A DNA stretch of 64,000 nucleotides from Amycolatopsis pittospori (lineage in GTDB: Bacteria; Actinomycetota; Actinomycetes; Mycobacteriales; Pseudonocardiaceae). Shown here piece by piece: positions 12,507 to 22,202 of the stretch (position 1 is the stretch's first letter; the number at the start of each line of letters is the position of its first letter). The DNA is taken from contig NZ_JACBXD010000017.1 of NCBI RefSeq assembly GCF_013870525.1, positions 57,021 to 121,020 on the forward strand. Direction: 5' to 3'. The position numbers and the translations under genes are program-made. The notes beneath the pieces are model-generated. The model worked only from the letters and a program-made list of their open reading frames with translations, was not told the DNA's origin and made no database searches.

Positions 12507-13742
12507 ATGGTCAACCCCTTGAAACCCCTGGTGCGGATCGGCAGCTATCGGAGTGTGCCGTTCGGACTCCTCGGTATGGCGATCACGGCGATCCCGTTCC
12601 CGATCGCACTCATCCCCGCCATCCTCATCCCCGGTGACGTACGGGTGAAGCTGGTCTACGGCATGCTCGCGATGGGTGTGCTGGTCGCACTCGCCGGGTT
12701 GCCGGGGCCGATGCGGCGGGTCGGCGTGTGGTTCGCCAACCAGATGCTGGGCACCCGGATCGCGCAGCCCCTGCCGAATACGAAGGTCGCCTGGGCGGCA
12801 CGCGGGCGCTCGGCGGCTTGGCTGGTCGTGCACGCGGGACTCGGATGGGTGATGTTCGGCGTCGGTGTCTTCCTGAGTTTCGGCTTCGCCCTGCCCCTGG
12901 TGTGGCTGGGAGGCGGCGGCAGCCCCATCGAGTTCTTCGGTGAGCGAGTGACGGTCGAATCCGGCTCCGCGGGGCTGTGGACGCTGCCCATCGGACTGGT
13001 CACGCTGCTCGTCATCGCCTACGTCCTCGCCGGGTTCACCAAGCTCTACCAGTACAGCGCGGTCGCGCTGCTGGGCCCGTCGGCCGCCGAGCGCGTCGCC
13101 GCCGCCGAGGTCCGGGCCAACCACTTCGAGCAGCGCAACCGGCTGGCCCGCGAACTGCACGACTCCATCGGGCACACGCTCACGACGTCGACCATCCAGG
13201 CCGCCGCGGCCGCCGAACTGGTCGAGTCCGAACCGCACCTGGTGCGCCGCGCGCTCGGCACGATCGAGGAGTCTTCGCGGGCGGCGCTCGAAGACCTCGA
13301 CCACGTACTCGGCCTGCTCCGTGAGGACAAGTCGTCCCGCGAACCCGAACGACGGCTCATCGAAGTCGCGACGCTGGCCGAACGGGCGCGTTCCGGCGGC
13401 GCGGTGATCGACTACGAGCTGACCGGACCCGCCGCGGAACTGCCCGCGACCCTTTCGCGGGAGGCGTACCGGATCGTCCAAGAAGGACTGACGAACGCGC
13501 TGCGGCACGCGCATCCCGGCCCGGTGACCGTACGGGTCGCGGTGCTGGCGGACGCTTTGCGGATCGAGATCGTGAACCCGCTCAGGGAGTCGGCCGTCAC
13601 GCCGGATCGTGGTGGCAACGGGCTGCCCGGGCTGACCGAACGGGTGGAGGCGCTGCGCGGCGAACTCGTCGCGGGACCGGCCGTCGACGGGGAACCGCTG
13701 TGGCGGCTGGTGACCACGATCCCGCTACGGTCGCACTCATGA
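12507..13742 (+). CDS. Sensor histidine kinase (NarX/DesK type)
   Basis: This 411-residue membrane kinase has four or so hydrophobic segments in the first 190 residues. A HisKA_3 dimerisation domain follows, with the phospho-accepting His218 in ARELHDSIGHTL, and then a HATPase_c domain with VQEGLTNALRHAH and GNGLPGLTERVEAL. It has no obvious extracellular sensor domain, so the signal is unknown and probably membrane-related. The response-regulator gene follows with an ATGA overlap, defining its partner. The start is the ATG at 12507, with the first transmembrane helix soon after. Confidence 0.9.
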   Translation: MVNPLKPLVRIGSYRSVPFGLLGMAITAIPFPIALIPAILIPGDVRVKLVYGMLAMGVLVALAGLPGPMRRVGVWFANQMLGTRIAQPLPNTKVAWAARGRSAAWLVVHAGLGWVMFGVGVFLSFGFALPLVWLGGGGSPIEFFGERVTVESGSAGLWTLPIGLVTLLVIAYVLAGFTKLYQYSAVALLGPSAAERVAAAEVRANHFEQRNRLARELHDSIGHTLTTSTIQAAAAAELVESEPHLVRRALGTIEESSRAALEDLDHVLGLLREDKSSREPERRLIEVATLAERARSGGAVIDYELTGPAAELPATLSREAYRIVQEGLTNALRHAHPGPVTVRVAVLADALRIEIVNPLRESAVTPDRGGNGLPGLTERVEALRGELVAGPAVDGEPLWRLVTTIPLRSHS

Positions 13743-14398
13743 CACTGCGCGTCCTGATCGTCGACGACGAACCGTTGCTGCGCGCCGGATTGCGCTCGCT
13801 GCTGGACAACCAGCCCGATCTCACCGTGGTCGGCGAGGCGGGCGACGGCGGCGAGGTGGTGGACCTGGTACGGCGGACGAATCCCGCGGTGGTCCTGATG
13901 GACGTCCGCATGCCCGGCGTCGACGGGATCGAGGCCACCCGGCGGATCCTGGCCGAGGTGCCGGAACCGCCGAAGGTGCTCGTGATCACGACGTTCGACA
14001 ACGACGACTACGTCTACGACGCGCTGCTCGCCGGGGCGAGCGGATTCCTGCTGAAGCGGGCGCGCAAGGAGGAGTTCGCGCACGCGATCCGGACCATCGC
14101 CGCCGGGGAGACGTTGCTGTTCCCCGACGCGATCCGGCGGATGGTCGCGGCGAGGCCGGCGGCATCCGGCCTCGCGCCCCGGCCGTCGTCGCTGACGAAA
14201 CGGGAGACCGAGGTACTGCGGCTCATCGCCACCGGGATGTCCAATGTGGACATAGCGGCCGATCTGGTCATCAGTCTCGAAACCGTCAAAACCCATGTGG
14301 GCAACATCTTCGGCAAACTGGGGGCCGCCAACCGCAGCCAGGCGGTGGTGTTCGCGTACGAGACCGGCATCGTCGCACCGGGTCACAGCCTGCGCTAG
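13739..14398 (+). CDS. Response regulator, NarL/FixJ family
   Basis: The 219-residue product has a receiver domain (residues 1-120; acidic VDDEP, phospho-Asp55 in VLMDVRMPG) and a LuxR-type C-terminal helix-turn-helix ([28 protein letters not shown]). Its ATG overlaps the kinase stop (ATGA), so kinase and regulator are made together. The targets are not evident. The adjacent exported alkaline phosphatase gene starts 106 nt downstream and is a possible but unproven target. Confidence 0.92.
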   Translation: MTLRVLIVDDEPLLRAGLRSLLDNQPDLTVVGEAGDGGEVVDLVRRTNPAVVLMDVRMPGVDGIEATRRILAEVPEPPKVLVITTFDNDDYVYDALLAGASGFLLKRARKEEFAHAIRTIAAGETLLFPDAIRRMVAARPAASGLAPRPSSLTKRETEVLRLIATGMSNVDIAADLVISLETVKTHVGNIFGKLGAANRSQAVVFAYETGIVAPGHSLR

Positions 14399-14504
14399 CG
14401 GACGGCCGCTGTTCTTCCCGCGTTCATCCGGAAATCCCCGGCCGCACACATGCGCGGTGACTAATGGGACTGCCCCATCCCCAGGTATCCCAAGGAGATT
14501 TTCG

Positions 14505-15890
14505 ATGGCTTCGCTGTTCACAGGACGGCGCAAATGGCTCGCGGGCGGGGCGCTCGGCGTCACGCTGATCGCGCTGGCACCGGCGGCACTCGCCGCCGGT
14601 GACGACGCCCGCCTAGCGGCCGCGCAGGGCGACCGCACCCAGGACGTGCGTGCCGCGATCAAGGGCGGCGGCGCCCGCAACGTCATCCTCTTCATCGGTG
14701 ACGGCATGGGCCAGTCTGAGATCACCTCCGCGCGCAACTACGAGCGCGGCGCCGCCGGACGGCTCGCGATGGACGAATTGCCGCTCACCGGTGACTACAC
14801 GACGTACGCGGTCGAGAAGAACAACCCTTCGAAGCCCGACTACGTGACCGACTCGGCGGCCTCCGGCACCGGCTGGGCCACCGGCGTGAAGACCTACAAC
14901 GGCGCGATCTCCGTCGACCCGTACGGCAACGCCGTCCCGTCGATCCTCGAGATCGCCAAGCGTTCGGGCCTGCGCACCGGTGACGTCACCACCGCCGAGG
15001 TCCAGGACGCCACCCCCGCGGTGCTCGGCTCGCACGTCGTCAACCGCGACTGCAAGGGCCCCGACGAGACCAGCGCGAAATGCGCGGCCAACGCCAAGGA
15101 GAACGGCGGCGCCGGTTCCATCGCCGAGCAGCTGGTCCAGACCAAGCCGGACGTCCTGCTCGGCGGCGGCGCGAAGTACTTCGACCAGAAGGTGAAGGCC
15201 GGGAAGTTCGCCGGCAAGACCGTGCTGGACCAGGCGAAGTCGGCGGGCTACCAGGTCGTGAACACCGCGGCCGACCTCGCCGCGGCCAAACCCGGCAAGC
15301 CGCTGCTCGGCCTGTTCGCCGCCGGCAACATGCCGGTCAACTGGACCGGCCCGGCCGCGAAGCAGGGCGGCACCCCGCCGACCCGCTGCACGCCGAACCC
15401 GGCGCTGCCGAAGACTCAGCCGAAGCTGGCCGACCAGACCCGCAAGGCGATCTCGCTGCTCGACGACCGCCGCAAGGACAAGGGTTTCTTCCTCCAGGTC
15501 GAGGGCGCGAGCATCGACAAGCAGGACCACGCCGCCGACCCGTGCGGCCAGATCGGTGAGACGATCGACTTCGACCAGGCCGTCGCGGCCGGGCTCGCCT
15601 ACGCCCGCAGCAACCCCGACACCCTGGTGATCGTCACCGGCGACCACGGCCACACCAGCCAGATCATCGGCAACGGCACGGTCAGCCCCGGCCAGACCGC
15701 GACACTGGTCACCAACGAGGGCGCGAACATGACCATCAACTACGGCACCGGGATGCCCGGTTCGTCGCAGGACCACACCGGCACGCAGATCCGCGTCGCC
15801 GGCTACGGCCCGCAGGCGGCGAACGTCGTCGGCCTGACCAACCAGACCGACCTCTTCGGCACGCTGAAGCGCGCGCTGCGCCTGCGCTGA
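14505..15890 (+). CDS. phoA: Exported alkaline phosphatase (PhoA family)
   Basis: This 461-residue secreted phosphomonoesterase releases inorganic phosphate outside the cell. An N-terminal signal with RRKW and a hydrophobic stretch to ALAA suggests Tat or Sec export. Family motifs are the metal site [11 protein letters not shown], the nucleophile Ser117 in [27 protein letters not shown], and the zinc ligands [10 protein letters not shown] and [15 protein letters not shown] lies 8 nt before the ATG. No pho box was recognised in the 106-nt upstream gap. A hairpin follows the stop codon. Confidence 0.93.
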   Translation: MASLFTGRRKWLAGGALGVTLIALAPAALAAGDDARLAAAQGDRTQDVRAAIKGGGARNVILFIGDGMGQSEITSARNYERGAAGRLAMDELPLTGDYTTYAVEKNNPSKPDYVTDSAASGTGWATGVKTYNGAISVDPYGNAVPSILEIAKRSGLRTGDVTTAEVQDATPAVLGSHVVNRDCKGPDETSAKCAANAKENGGAGSIAEQLVQTKPDVLLGGGAKYFDQKVKAGKFAGKTVLDQAKSAGYQVVNTAADLAAAKPGKPLLGLFAAGNMPVNWTGPAAKQGGTPPTRCTPNPALPKTQPKLADQTRKAISLLDDRRKDKGFFLQVEGASIDKQDHAADPCGQIGETIDFDQAVAAGLAYARSNPDTLVIVTGDHGHTSQIIGNGTVSPGQTATLVTNEGANMTINYGTGMPGSSQDHTGTQIRVAGYGPQAANVVGLTNQTDLFGTLKRALRLR

Positions 15891-15896
15891 CGGTGG

Positions 15897-15928
15897 GGCA
15901 GGCCCCCGTTGAGGGGTGGGGGCCTGCC
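15897..15928 (+). terminator. Terminator downstream of phoA
   Basis: An 11-bp perfect stem (15897-15907 with 15918-15928) and a 10-nt loop begin 7 nt after the phoA stop codon. It lies between two plus-strand genes and separates their transcripts. Confidence 0.7.
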
Positions 15929-15966
15929 TCATGGCCGCGTCGTCGCGGCTTCCCTAATTTGGCTTC

Positions 15967-17091
15967 ATGCGAAAAACCTTGCCAGGCAGGAAAATCGTCG
16001 CTGTCGGTGCGCTGGTCGCGTTGCTCGCGGCGACGACGACCACCCCTGCGCTCGCCGCGACCAAACCGCACGACGAAGTCGACAAAGCACTGAAAACACT
16101 GGTGCGGGACGGAGTCCCCGGCGCGCAGGCGACGGTGACGAGCGCGTCCGGACGCACGTGGTCGGAGCGCGAAGGCGTCGGGAACATCGAGAAGGGGACG
16201 CCGTTCCCGAATGGCTCGAAGTTCCGGGCGGGCAGTGTCACCAAGACCTTCGTCGCCGTCGTCGTCCTGCAACTGGTCGCCGACGGAAAGGTGCGGCTGG
16301 ACACGCCGATCGACCGGTACCTGCCCGGACTGGTGCGGGGGAACGGCAACGACGGCACCAAGATCACCGTCCGGCAGCTGCTTCAGCACACCAGCGGACT
16401 CCACGACTTCTCCCGCGACATGGATCTCGACGAGTGGCGGCATCGTGGCGCCGAACCCGAAGAGCTGATGGCGATCGCCCTCGCGCAGGGGCCGTTGTTC
16501 GACCCCGGCAAGGGCTGGTCGTACTCCAATACGAACTACATCGTCGCGGGCATGCTCATCGAGAAGCTGACCGGACGCTCGGTCTCCGACGAGATCGACA
16601 CCAGGATCGTGCAACCGCTGCGCCTGCGCGGCACCTACCTGCCGGCGCGCGGCGACGAACGGTTGCCGAACCCGCACGCCAGGGGCTACACGCCCGGCGA
16701 CAAGGGCCTTGTCGACTTCACCGAACTCGACCCTTCGGCCGCGTGGACCTCCGGCGGCCTCGTTTCGACCGGCGAGGATCTGAACCACTTCTTCGCCGCG
16801 CTCACCGGCGGCCGGCTCCTGCTGCGGCCCCAGCTGGCGGAGATGCAGCGGACCCGGCCCGTGGATTTGGGCGTTCCCGGCGCGGCGTACGGGCTCGGGA
16901 TCGTGTCGGTCCCGCTGACGTGCGGGGGAACGTTCTGGGGCCACCGCGGGAGCGTCCCCGGCTTCACGACCCTTTCCGGCGCGATCCCGCACGGCAAGCA
17001 GGTGAACGTCGTGCTGAACCAGGATCCGTTGCCGGGCAAGGCGTCGAAGGATCTCTTCACCGCCGTCGACACGGGGTTCTGCGCCCGCTGA
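15967..17091 (+). CDS. Exported serine hydrolase, beta-lactamase/DD-peptidase fold
   Basis: This 374-residue secreted protein has a signal peptide ending TPALA near residue 30 and a class C beta-lactamase-type catalytic domain. The three signatures are Ser90-x-x-Lys93 in AGSVTKTF, the YxN motif in WSYSNTNY, and HRG in WGHRGSVPG. It resembles streptomycete DD-carboxypeptidase-like (R61 type) proteins, so it may trim peptidoglycan peptides. The family is broad and includes esterases. Apart from an apparent disulphide pair near the C-terminus (PLTCGG and GFCAR), nothing narrows the substrate. Confidence 0.85.
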   Translation: MRKTLPGRKIVAVGALVALLAATTTTPALAATKPHDEVDKALKTLVRDGVPGAQATVTSASGRTWSEREGVGNIEKGTPFPNGSKFRAGSVTKTFVAVVVLQLVADGKVRLDTPIDRYLPGLVRGNGNDGTKITVRQLLQHTSGLHDFSRDMDLDEWRHRGAEPEELMAIALAQGPLFDPGKGWSYSNTNYIVAGMLIEKLTGRSVSDEIDTRIVQPLRLRGTYLPARGDERLPNPHARGYTPGDKGLVDFTELDPSAAWTSGGLVSTGEDLNHFFAALTGGRLLLRPQLAEMQRTRPVDLGVPGAAYGLGIVSVPLTCGGTFWGHRGSVPGFTTLSGAIPHGKQVNVVLNQDPLPGKASKDLFTAVDTGFCAR

Positions 17092-17132
17092 GGGAGCCTT
17101 CACCAGCGGTCGTGGCTTCCGGCCTCAGGGCA

Positions 17133-17191
17133 GGTGTTGCGAAAGCCACTTTCGCAACCTTCAACGTTACGAGAGTGGCTTTCGCAACACC
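17133..17191. repeat. Intergenic palindrome, family D
   Basis: An 18-bp perfect inverted repeat has arms 17133-17150 and 17174-17191, with core GTTGCGAAAGCCACT. The spacer itself repeats part of the arm (TTCGCAAC). It is centred between the convergent serine-hydrolase gene and the flavoprotein gene. It matches no other palindrome in the window. It is probably a bidirectional terminator. Confidence 0.8.
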
Positions 17192-17243
17192 CTCGCCCGG
17201 CAAAGACGTCGTGGTCGGGTACCGGGAGCCCGGCGCGGCCCCG

Positions 17244-17744
17244 CTAAGGGAGCAGGTCCAGCACGGACGTCCAGGGCGCTTCCGGCGTGAGCCGTGTGGT
17301 GGTGACACCGGCGGAGGCGAGCGTGTCGAGATGACGCCGCCACGCCGGGTGGTGCACCCGCGTGTCCTGGATCTGATAGCCCAGGACGATCGTGATGCCC
17401 GGCGTGCCGAGGACGTCGCCGAGCAAGGTCAGCGCCTGGTTGTCCGCGATGCCCAGCGCCAGTTTCGCGACGGAGTTCGCGGACGCGGGCGCGAAGAGGA
17501 ACACCGTCGGATCCGGATGCGGACGGGGTTCGCCCGGCAGCCGGGCGGTGCTGCGGACCGGTAGATCGGTGAGCTTCTCCAGGTCACCGATCCCGCCGGT
17601 CTTCTCCAGCCAGCGGGCCGCGGTCGGGGTGAGCGTGATCGCGAGCTCCCAGCCGCGGTCCGCGGCCGGTCGCGCGAGCTGCGCGGCGAACCGGGTGTCC
17701 AGTCCGCCGCACGAGCTCGCGACCAGGCCGAGAACCCTGGTCAC
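17244..17744 (-). CDS. Flavoprotein-family protein (PF02441-like)
   Basis: The 166-residue protein is similar in layout to the FMN-binding flavoprotein family to which the CoaC half of CoaBC belongs. A Rossmann-like start (LGLVASSCGGLDTRF) and the diagnostic phrase LFAPASANSVAKLALGIADN, equivalent to PATANLLAKAAHGIADD in the CoaBC of this window, are present. It probably binds FMN, but its reaction is unknown. The GTG start overlaps the rsmB stop as GTGA, so it is co-translated with rsmB and fmt. Confidence 0.8.
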   Translation of the reverse strand: MTRVLGLVASSCGGLDTRFAAQLARPAADRGWELAITLTPTAARWLEKTGGIGDLEKLTDLPVRSTARLPGEPRPHPDPTVFLFAPASANSVAKLALGIADNQALTLLGDVLGTPGITIVLGYQIQDTRVHHPAWRRHLDTLASAGVTTTRLTPEAPWTSVLDLLP

Positions 17745-19180
17745 CCGGCGGATTCCGGCTTCCGCAGGACGGCGCAGAACATCGCGTCGGTGCCGTGGCG
17801 GTGCGGCCACAACTGGACGTACGGGCCCTTGCCGAGCTGCGGGACGTCCGGGAAGAACTCCCGCGCGTCGACGATCTCGGCGCCGGCGCGGCGCGCGGTC
17901 TCCCCCACCACGCCTTCGGTCTCGGCCAGGTGCGGCGAGCAGACGACGTAGGTGACGATGCCGCCGGGGCGGACCAGGTCCAGCGCCGCGGTGATGAGCT
18001 GGCCCTGCAGTTTCGTCAGGTCCGAGATGTCGCCGGGCTGACGGCGCCAGCGAGCCTCCGGGCGACGTCGCAGCGAGCCGAGGCCACTGCACGGTGCGTC
18101 GACCAGGACACGGTCGTAACCCGGTTCGAGGCCGGTCTCGCGGCCGTCGGCGACATGGATGGTGACCGGAAGGCCCTGGACGGCGTTCTCGATCAGCTTC
18201 GCGCGGTGCGGCGCCTTCTCGACGGCGTCGACGGTCGCGCCGCTGATCGACGCGAGCGCGCCGAGCAGCGCGGCCTTGCCACCCGGTCCGGCGCACAGGT
18301 CCAGCCAGCGCTCGTCGGAGCCGGTGAGCGGGACCTTCGTGACGGCGACGGCGCACAGCTGGCTGCCCTCGTCCTGCACGGCGGCCAGCTTTTCCTTGAT
18401 CGGCTCGATGTCGCCCGGGTCGCCGGAGCCCGCGGGCATCCGGACGCCGTAGGGCGAGTACGGGGCCACGTCGCCGCCGGTGATGGCGGCGAGCTCGTCG
18501 GCGCTGATCTCACCGGGACGGGCGACCAGGTGCACGTCGGGCCGGTCGTCGTCGGCCTCCAGGGCCGCCTTCAGTTCGGCTCCCTTGTCCCCCAGCGCTT
18601 CCGCGAAGGAACGGGCGACCCAGCGCGGGTGCGCTGTCCGCAGCGCGTACGCGCCGATCGAGTCGACGGCCTCGTCCGGGGCCAGTTCGTTCAGCCAGGT
18701 CTCTTCGTCCTTTTCGGACACCGAGCGCAGCACGGCGTTCACGAAACCCGCGATCCAGGAACCGACTTCGGCGCGAACGAGGTCCACAGTGGACCCGACG
18801 GCGGCGTGCTCGGGAATCCGGGTGCGCAGCAGCTGGTACGCACCGAGGCGCAGTCCGTCCAGCACCACGGCGTCGACCTTGGCCAGCGGACGGTCGACGA
18901 GACAGGCCTCGATGACGGCGTCCAGCATGCCGACCGCGCGGCAGGTACCGTAGGTCAGTTCGGTGGCCAGCGCCGCGTCGCGACCGGAGATCCGGCGGTT
19001 GCGCAGCAGCTGCGGCAGCACCAGGTTCGCGTACGCGTCGTCTTCCCGGACCGCGCGCAGGACGTCGAAGGCGACCTGACGTGCCGGGTCGATCTGCGGC
19101 GGGCGGCTGGGCCCTTCCTTACGCGGGCCCGGACGGCCTCGCTCCGGCCTCGACGGCCGGCGTTCCCTACGCTCGTTCAC
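17741..19180 (-). CDS. rsmB: 16S rRNA (cytosine-967-C5)-methyltransferase
   Basis: The 479-residue product has an N-terminal NusB-like RNA-binding domain (about residues 30-170) and a C-terminal Rossmann methyltransferase. The SAM site is [13 protein letters not shown], the motif IV active-site phrase is [16 protein letters not shown], and [13 protein letters not shown] provides the second conserved cysteine. A basic, low-complexity leader precedes residue 30. The GTG start overlaps the fmt stop (GTGA). The fmt-rsmB pair is widely conserved and links initiator tRNA and ribosome maturation. Confidence 0.94.
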   Translation of the reverse strand: MNERRERRPSRPERGRPGPRKEGPSRPPQIDPARQVAFDVLRAVREDDAYANLVLPQLLRNRRISGRDAALATELTYGTCRAVGMLDAVIEACLVDRPLAKVDAVVLDGLRLGAYQLLRTRIPEHAAVGSTVDLVRAEVGSWIAGFVNAVLRSVSEKDEETWLNELAPDEAVDSIGAYALRTAHPRWVARSFAEALGDKGAELKAALEADDDRPDVHLVARPGEISADELAAITGGDVAPYSPYGVRMPAGSGDPGDIEPIKEKLAAVQDEGSQLCAVAVTKVPLTGSDERWLDLCAGPGGKAALLGALASISGATVDAVEKAPHRAKLIENAVQGLPVTIHVADGRETGLEPGYDRVLVDAPCSGLGSLRRRPEARWRRQPGDISDLTKLQGQLITAALDLVRPGGIVTYVVCSPHLAETEGVVGETARRAGAEIVDAREFFPDVPQLGKGPYVQLWPHRHGTDAMFCAVLRKPESAG

Positions 19181-20103
19181 TGCAGGCGCTCTCCTTGTTC
19201 GATCCTCGTACCGCGCGCCCAGTCGGTGGCCGCCATCCGCTTCTTGCCCTGCGCCTGCACTTCACCCAGCCGCACCGGTTTCGACGCCGTGCCGACCAGG
19301 ACCCGCTTACGCTCGACGACCAGTTCGCCCGGCGGGGGGCCCGGTTCGTCGACGACCGTCACCGCGCCGAGCTTCAGCCGCTCGCCCCGGAACTCCGCCC
19401 ACGCGCCCGGTTCCGGGCTGACCGCGCGGATCTGCCGGTCGACCGCCGCGGCCGGGTCGGCGAACGAGACGCGCGCGTCTTCGACGGTCACCTTCGGCGC
19501 GTAGCTCACGCCGTCCCCGGTCTGCTCGACCGCGCGCAGCGTGCCGTCGGCGATACCGTCCATCGTGGACACGAGCAGCTTCGCCCCGGACTCCGACAGC
19601 CTGCCCAGGAGTACTCCGGCGGTGTCGGTGGCGGCGATCTGCTCGGTGATCACGCCGTAGACCGGGCCCGCGTCGAGTTCCTTGACGATACGGAACGTCG
19701 AAGCGCCGGTGATCTCGTCACCCGCGCGGATCGCGGCCTGGACCGGCGCGGCGCCGCGCCACGCGGGCAGCAGCGAGAAGTGCAGGTTGACCCAGCCGTG
19801 CTCCGGGATGTCCAGCGCCGCCTGGGGCAGCAACGCCCCGTACGCGACGACGGGGCACGCGTCGGGGGCGATCTCCGCGAGCCGGGCGAGGAACGCGGGG
19901 TCACTCGCCTTCGGCGGGGTCAGCACCTCGATCCCGTGCTCGTCGGCCAGCGCGCCGATCGGGGACCGGACGACACGACGGCCACGGCCGGCCTGCGCGT
20001 CCGGGCGGGTCACGACCGCGACCACCTCGTGCCGCTCGGAAGCGAGCAGGGCGCGCAGCGACGGGACGGCGGGTTCGGGGGTGCCGGCGAAGACGAGGCG
20101 CAT
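19177..20103 (-). CDS. fmt: Methionyl-tRNA formyltransferase
   Basis: Fmt formylates initiator Met-tRNA using 10-formyl-tetrahydrofolate. The 308-residue product begins [16 protein letters not shown] and contains the signature [19 protein letters not shown] with the catalytic Asn-His-Asp region. A C-terminal OB-fold tRNA-binding domain follows from about residue 205. The ATG at 20103 follows GGAGGTGCG. The longer upstream frame is noncoding in composition and is rejected. It heads the fmt-rsmB-flavoprotein operon. Confidence 0.95.
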   Translation of the reverse strand: MRLVFAGTPEPAVPSLRALLASERHEVVAVVTRPDAQAGRGRRVVRSPIGALADEHGIEVLTPPKASDPAFLARLAEIAPDACPVVAYGALLPQAALDIPEHGWVNLHFSLLPAWRGAAPVQAAIRAGDEITGASTFRIVKELDAGPVYGVITEQIAATDTAGVLLGRLSESGAKLLVSTMDGIADGTLRAVEQTGDGVSYAPKVTVEDARVSFADPAAAVDRQIRAVSPEPGAWAEFRGERLKLGAVTVVDEPGPPPGELVVERKRVLVGTASKPVRLGEVQAQGKKRMAATDWARGTRIEQGERLQ

Positions 20104-20226
20104 CAACGCACCTCCGCCGGGGGGACGGGTACCTCTGACTGGGCGAACATCGCCGCTCAGTCTAGAAGGGCCCCGGTCCCGGGGCGCGCTCGCTGTCCCT
20201 GTGATGGACCGCGGGCGCCTCAGGGG

Positions 20227-20283
20227 GTGCCATGAATGACCCGTTACTTGCGAAATTTGCAAGTAACGGGTCATTCATGGCAC
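20227..20283. repeat. Intergenic palindrome, family B copy 2
   Basis: Perfect 25-bp arms (20227-20251 and 20259-20283) enclose a 7-nt loop. Compared with the copies at 8588 and 25826, the arm reads ATGAATGACCC instead of ATGAACGGCCC, and the opposite arm changes to match. It lies 10 nt after the ggt stop codon (ggt is minus strand), before fmt in the direction of transcription, so it is well placed to terminate ggt. Confidence 0.9.
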
Positions 20284-20293
20284 GTGAGAGGGA

Positions 20294-22105
20294 CTATCGG
20301 CGCGGCCAGGGCAGTACGACGGCCGCCGAGCCGCCACCCCGTCGCGTCGGTTCGGCAGCGGCGAGCCAGCGTCCGTCCCGCAACCGTTCGACGCCGGTCG
20401 CGGACCCGATCTCAGCGGGCGCCGTCGAGAAGCCCTGCTGCTTGGCCTTCAGGATCGCGAGTACGTCGGCCTGGTCGAGGAACGACTGCTCCACCTGCGC
20501 GGCCGCCGAGTTCCGCTGCGACGCGCGAGGTTCGGCGATCGCGTCCACCAGCTTCAGGCCCCGGTCGATGCGGCCGGTCAGGATCTGCAGCACGGTGGTG
20601 ATGATCGACGCGCCACCGGGCGAACCGACGGCGAGGAATGGCTTGCCGTGGTCGAGCACGATGGTCGGCGCCATCGACGAACGCGGCCGCTTCGCCGGGC
20701 CCGGCAGGTTCGGGTCGGGCACGCCCGGCGTCACCGGGGTGAACGAGAAGTCGGTCAGTTCGTTGTTGAGCAGGAACCCGCGTCCCGGGACGACGATGCC
20801 GCTGCCGCCTTCCTGCTCGATGGTCAGCGTGTAGGCGACGACGTTGCCCCACTTGTCGGCGACGGTGAGGTGCGTGGTGTTCTCGCCCTCGTACGGTGTC
20901 GGCGCCGGGTTCGTCCCCGCCACACAGGGCGACGGTTCGCGCGGGTCGGCGGGTGCCACCGGGCTCGTCCCGGCCTTCGCGGGGTCGATCAGGCAAGCGC
21001 GGCTGTCGGCGAACTTCTGGCTGATCAGTTCCTTCGCCGGGACGTCCACGAAGGCCGGGTCGCCGATCCACCGGTTGCGGTCGGCGAAGGCGTACCGGGT
21101 CGACTCTAGGAAGTAGTGCAGGTAGTCGGCCTTCTCCAGCTTGCTGAGCTTCTTGTTCTCGAGGATGTTCAGCGCCTCGCCGACGGTCAGCCCGCCGGAC
21201 GACGGCGCGGGCATGCCGTAGACGTCGAGGCCGCGGTACTCGGTCTTGGTCGGCTTCCGCTCCACGACGCGGTACTTGGCGAGGTCGGCCGCGGTCATGT
21301 CGCCGGGCCGGACCTTCAGCGTCGAGGCGGGGTCGACCGGCGGCTTCCGCACCGTGTTCACGACGTCCGCGCCGATCTGCCCGCGATAGAGGACGTCGGT
21401 GCCCTTCGCGGCCAGTTGCGCGTACGTGCCCGCGAGGTCCGGGTTCTTGAACGTCGTGCCGACGGCGGGCGCCGCGCCGCCGGGCAGGTACAGCGACCTG
21501 GTCGAGGGGAACGCGGAGAAGCGGGCGGCGTTGTTGGTGATCTGGGTGGTGAAGGTCTGGTCGACGGTGAAGCCCTTGCGAGCGAGTTCCTCGGCGGGCT
21601 TGACCGCCTTCGCCAGCGACTTGGTACCCCACTTCCGCAGCGCTTCCTGCCAGGTGGCGGGCGTACCGGGCACGCCGACGCCCAGCCCGCTGGTGACGGC
21701 TTCGGCGAACGGGATCGCCTTGCCGTTCTCGACGAAGAGGTTCTCGTTCGCTGTCGACGGCGCTGTCTCACGGCCGTCGAGCGTGTGCACCTTTCCGGTG
21801 CGCGCGTCGTAGTAGACGAAGAAACCGCCACCGCCGAAACCGGCGGAGAACGGGTCGGTGACTCCCAGCGCGGCAGCGGTCGCGACGGCCGCGTCGACGG
21901 CGTTGCCGCCCTCGCGCAGGATCTTCGTGCCGATCGCGGTCGCGTCCGCGTCGATGCTGGACACCGCGCCGAGGTAGCCGACGGCGACCGGGGATTTGGG
22001 TGTCGGTGGTGCCGCCGCCGCGGTGCCCGGCACTGCTGCGCCGAGGAGGGCGGCGATCGCGGTGACTGCGGTGATGCGTCCCAGAGTGCTTCTGTGCGCG
22101 GCCAT
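20294..22105 (-). CDS. ggt: Secreted gamma-glutamyltransferase
   Basis: This 603-residue Ntn-hydrolase precursor transfers or hydrolyses gamma-glutamyl groups such as those of glutathione. A signal peptide runs to about residue 31 (GTAAAAP). The self-cleavage site lies before Thr410 in ENTTHLTVADKWGNVV, which would become the N-terminus of the small subunit. The GSPGGASIITTV loop is present. The segment usually reading TFGSG is here EGGSGI, a local variation. The ATG at 22105 starts the signal peptide. The divergent neighbour is another exported peptidase relative, 97 nt away. Confidence 0.93.
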   Translation of the reverse strand: MAAHRSTLGRITAVTAIAALLGAAVPGTAAAAPPTPKSPVAVGYLGAVSSIDADATAIGTKILREGGNAVDAAVATAAALGVTDPFSAGFGGGGFFVYYDARTGKVHTLDGRETAPSTANENLFVENGKAIPFAEAVTSGLGVGVPGTPATWQEALRKWGTKSLAKAVKPAEELARKGFTVDQTFTTQITNNAARFSAFPSTRSLYLPGGAAPAVGTTFKNPDLAGTYAQLAAKGTDVLYRGQIGADVVNTVRKPPVDPASTLKVRPGDMTAADLAKYRVVERKPTKTEYRGLDVYGMPAPSSGGLTVGEALNILENKKLSKLEKADYLHYFLESTRYAFADRNRWIGDPAFVDVPAKELISQKFADSRACLIDPAKAGTSPVAPADPREPSPCVAGTNPAPTPYEGENTTHLTVADKWGNVVAYTLTIEQEGGSGIVVPGRGFLLNNELTDFSFTPVTPGVPDPNLPGPAKRPRSSMAPTIVLDHGKPFLAVGSPGGASIITTVLQILTGRIDRGLKLVDAIAEPRASQRNSAAAQVEQSFLDQADVLAILKAKQQGFSTAPAEIGSATGVERLRDGRWLAAAEPTRRGGGSAAVVLPWPRR

Positions 22106-22202
22106 GGCGCGAGTCTGCCCCGCCTGTCCACCCCGGACAAGAGCCGTCCAGACCTGCGAAGGTCGGTAGTGCGGCCCGGCCGTCCTGAGCAGAATGCGGT
22201 CC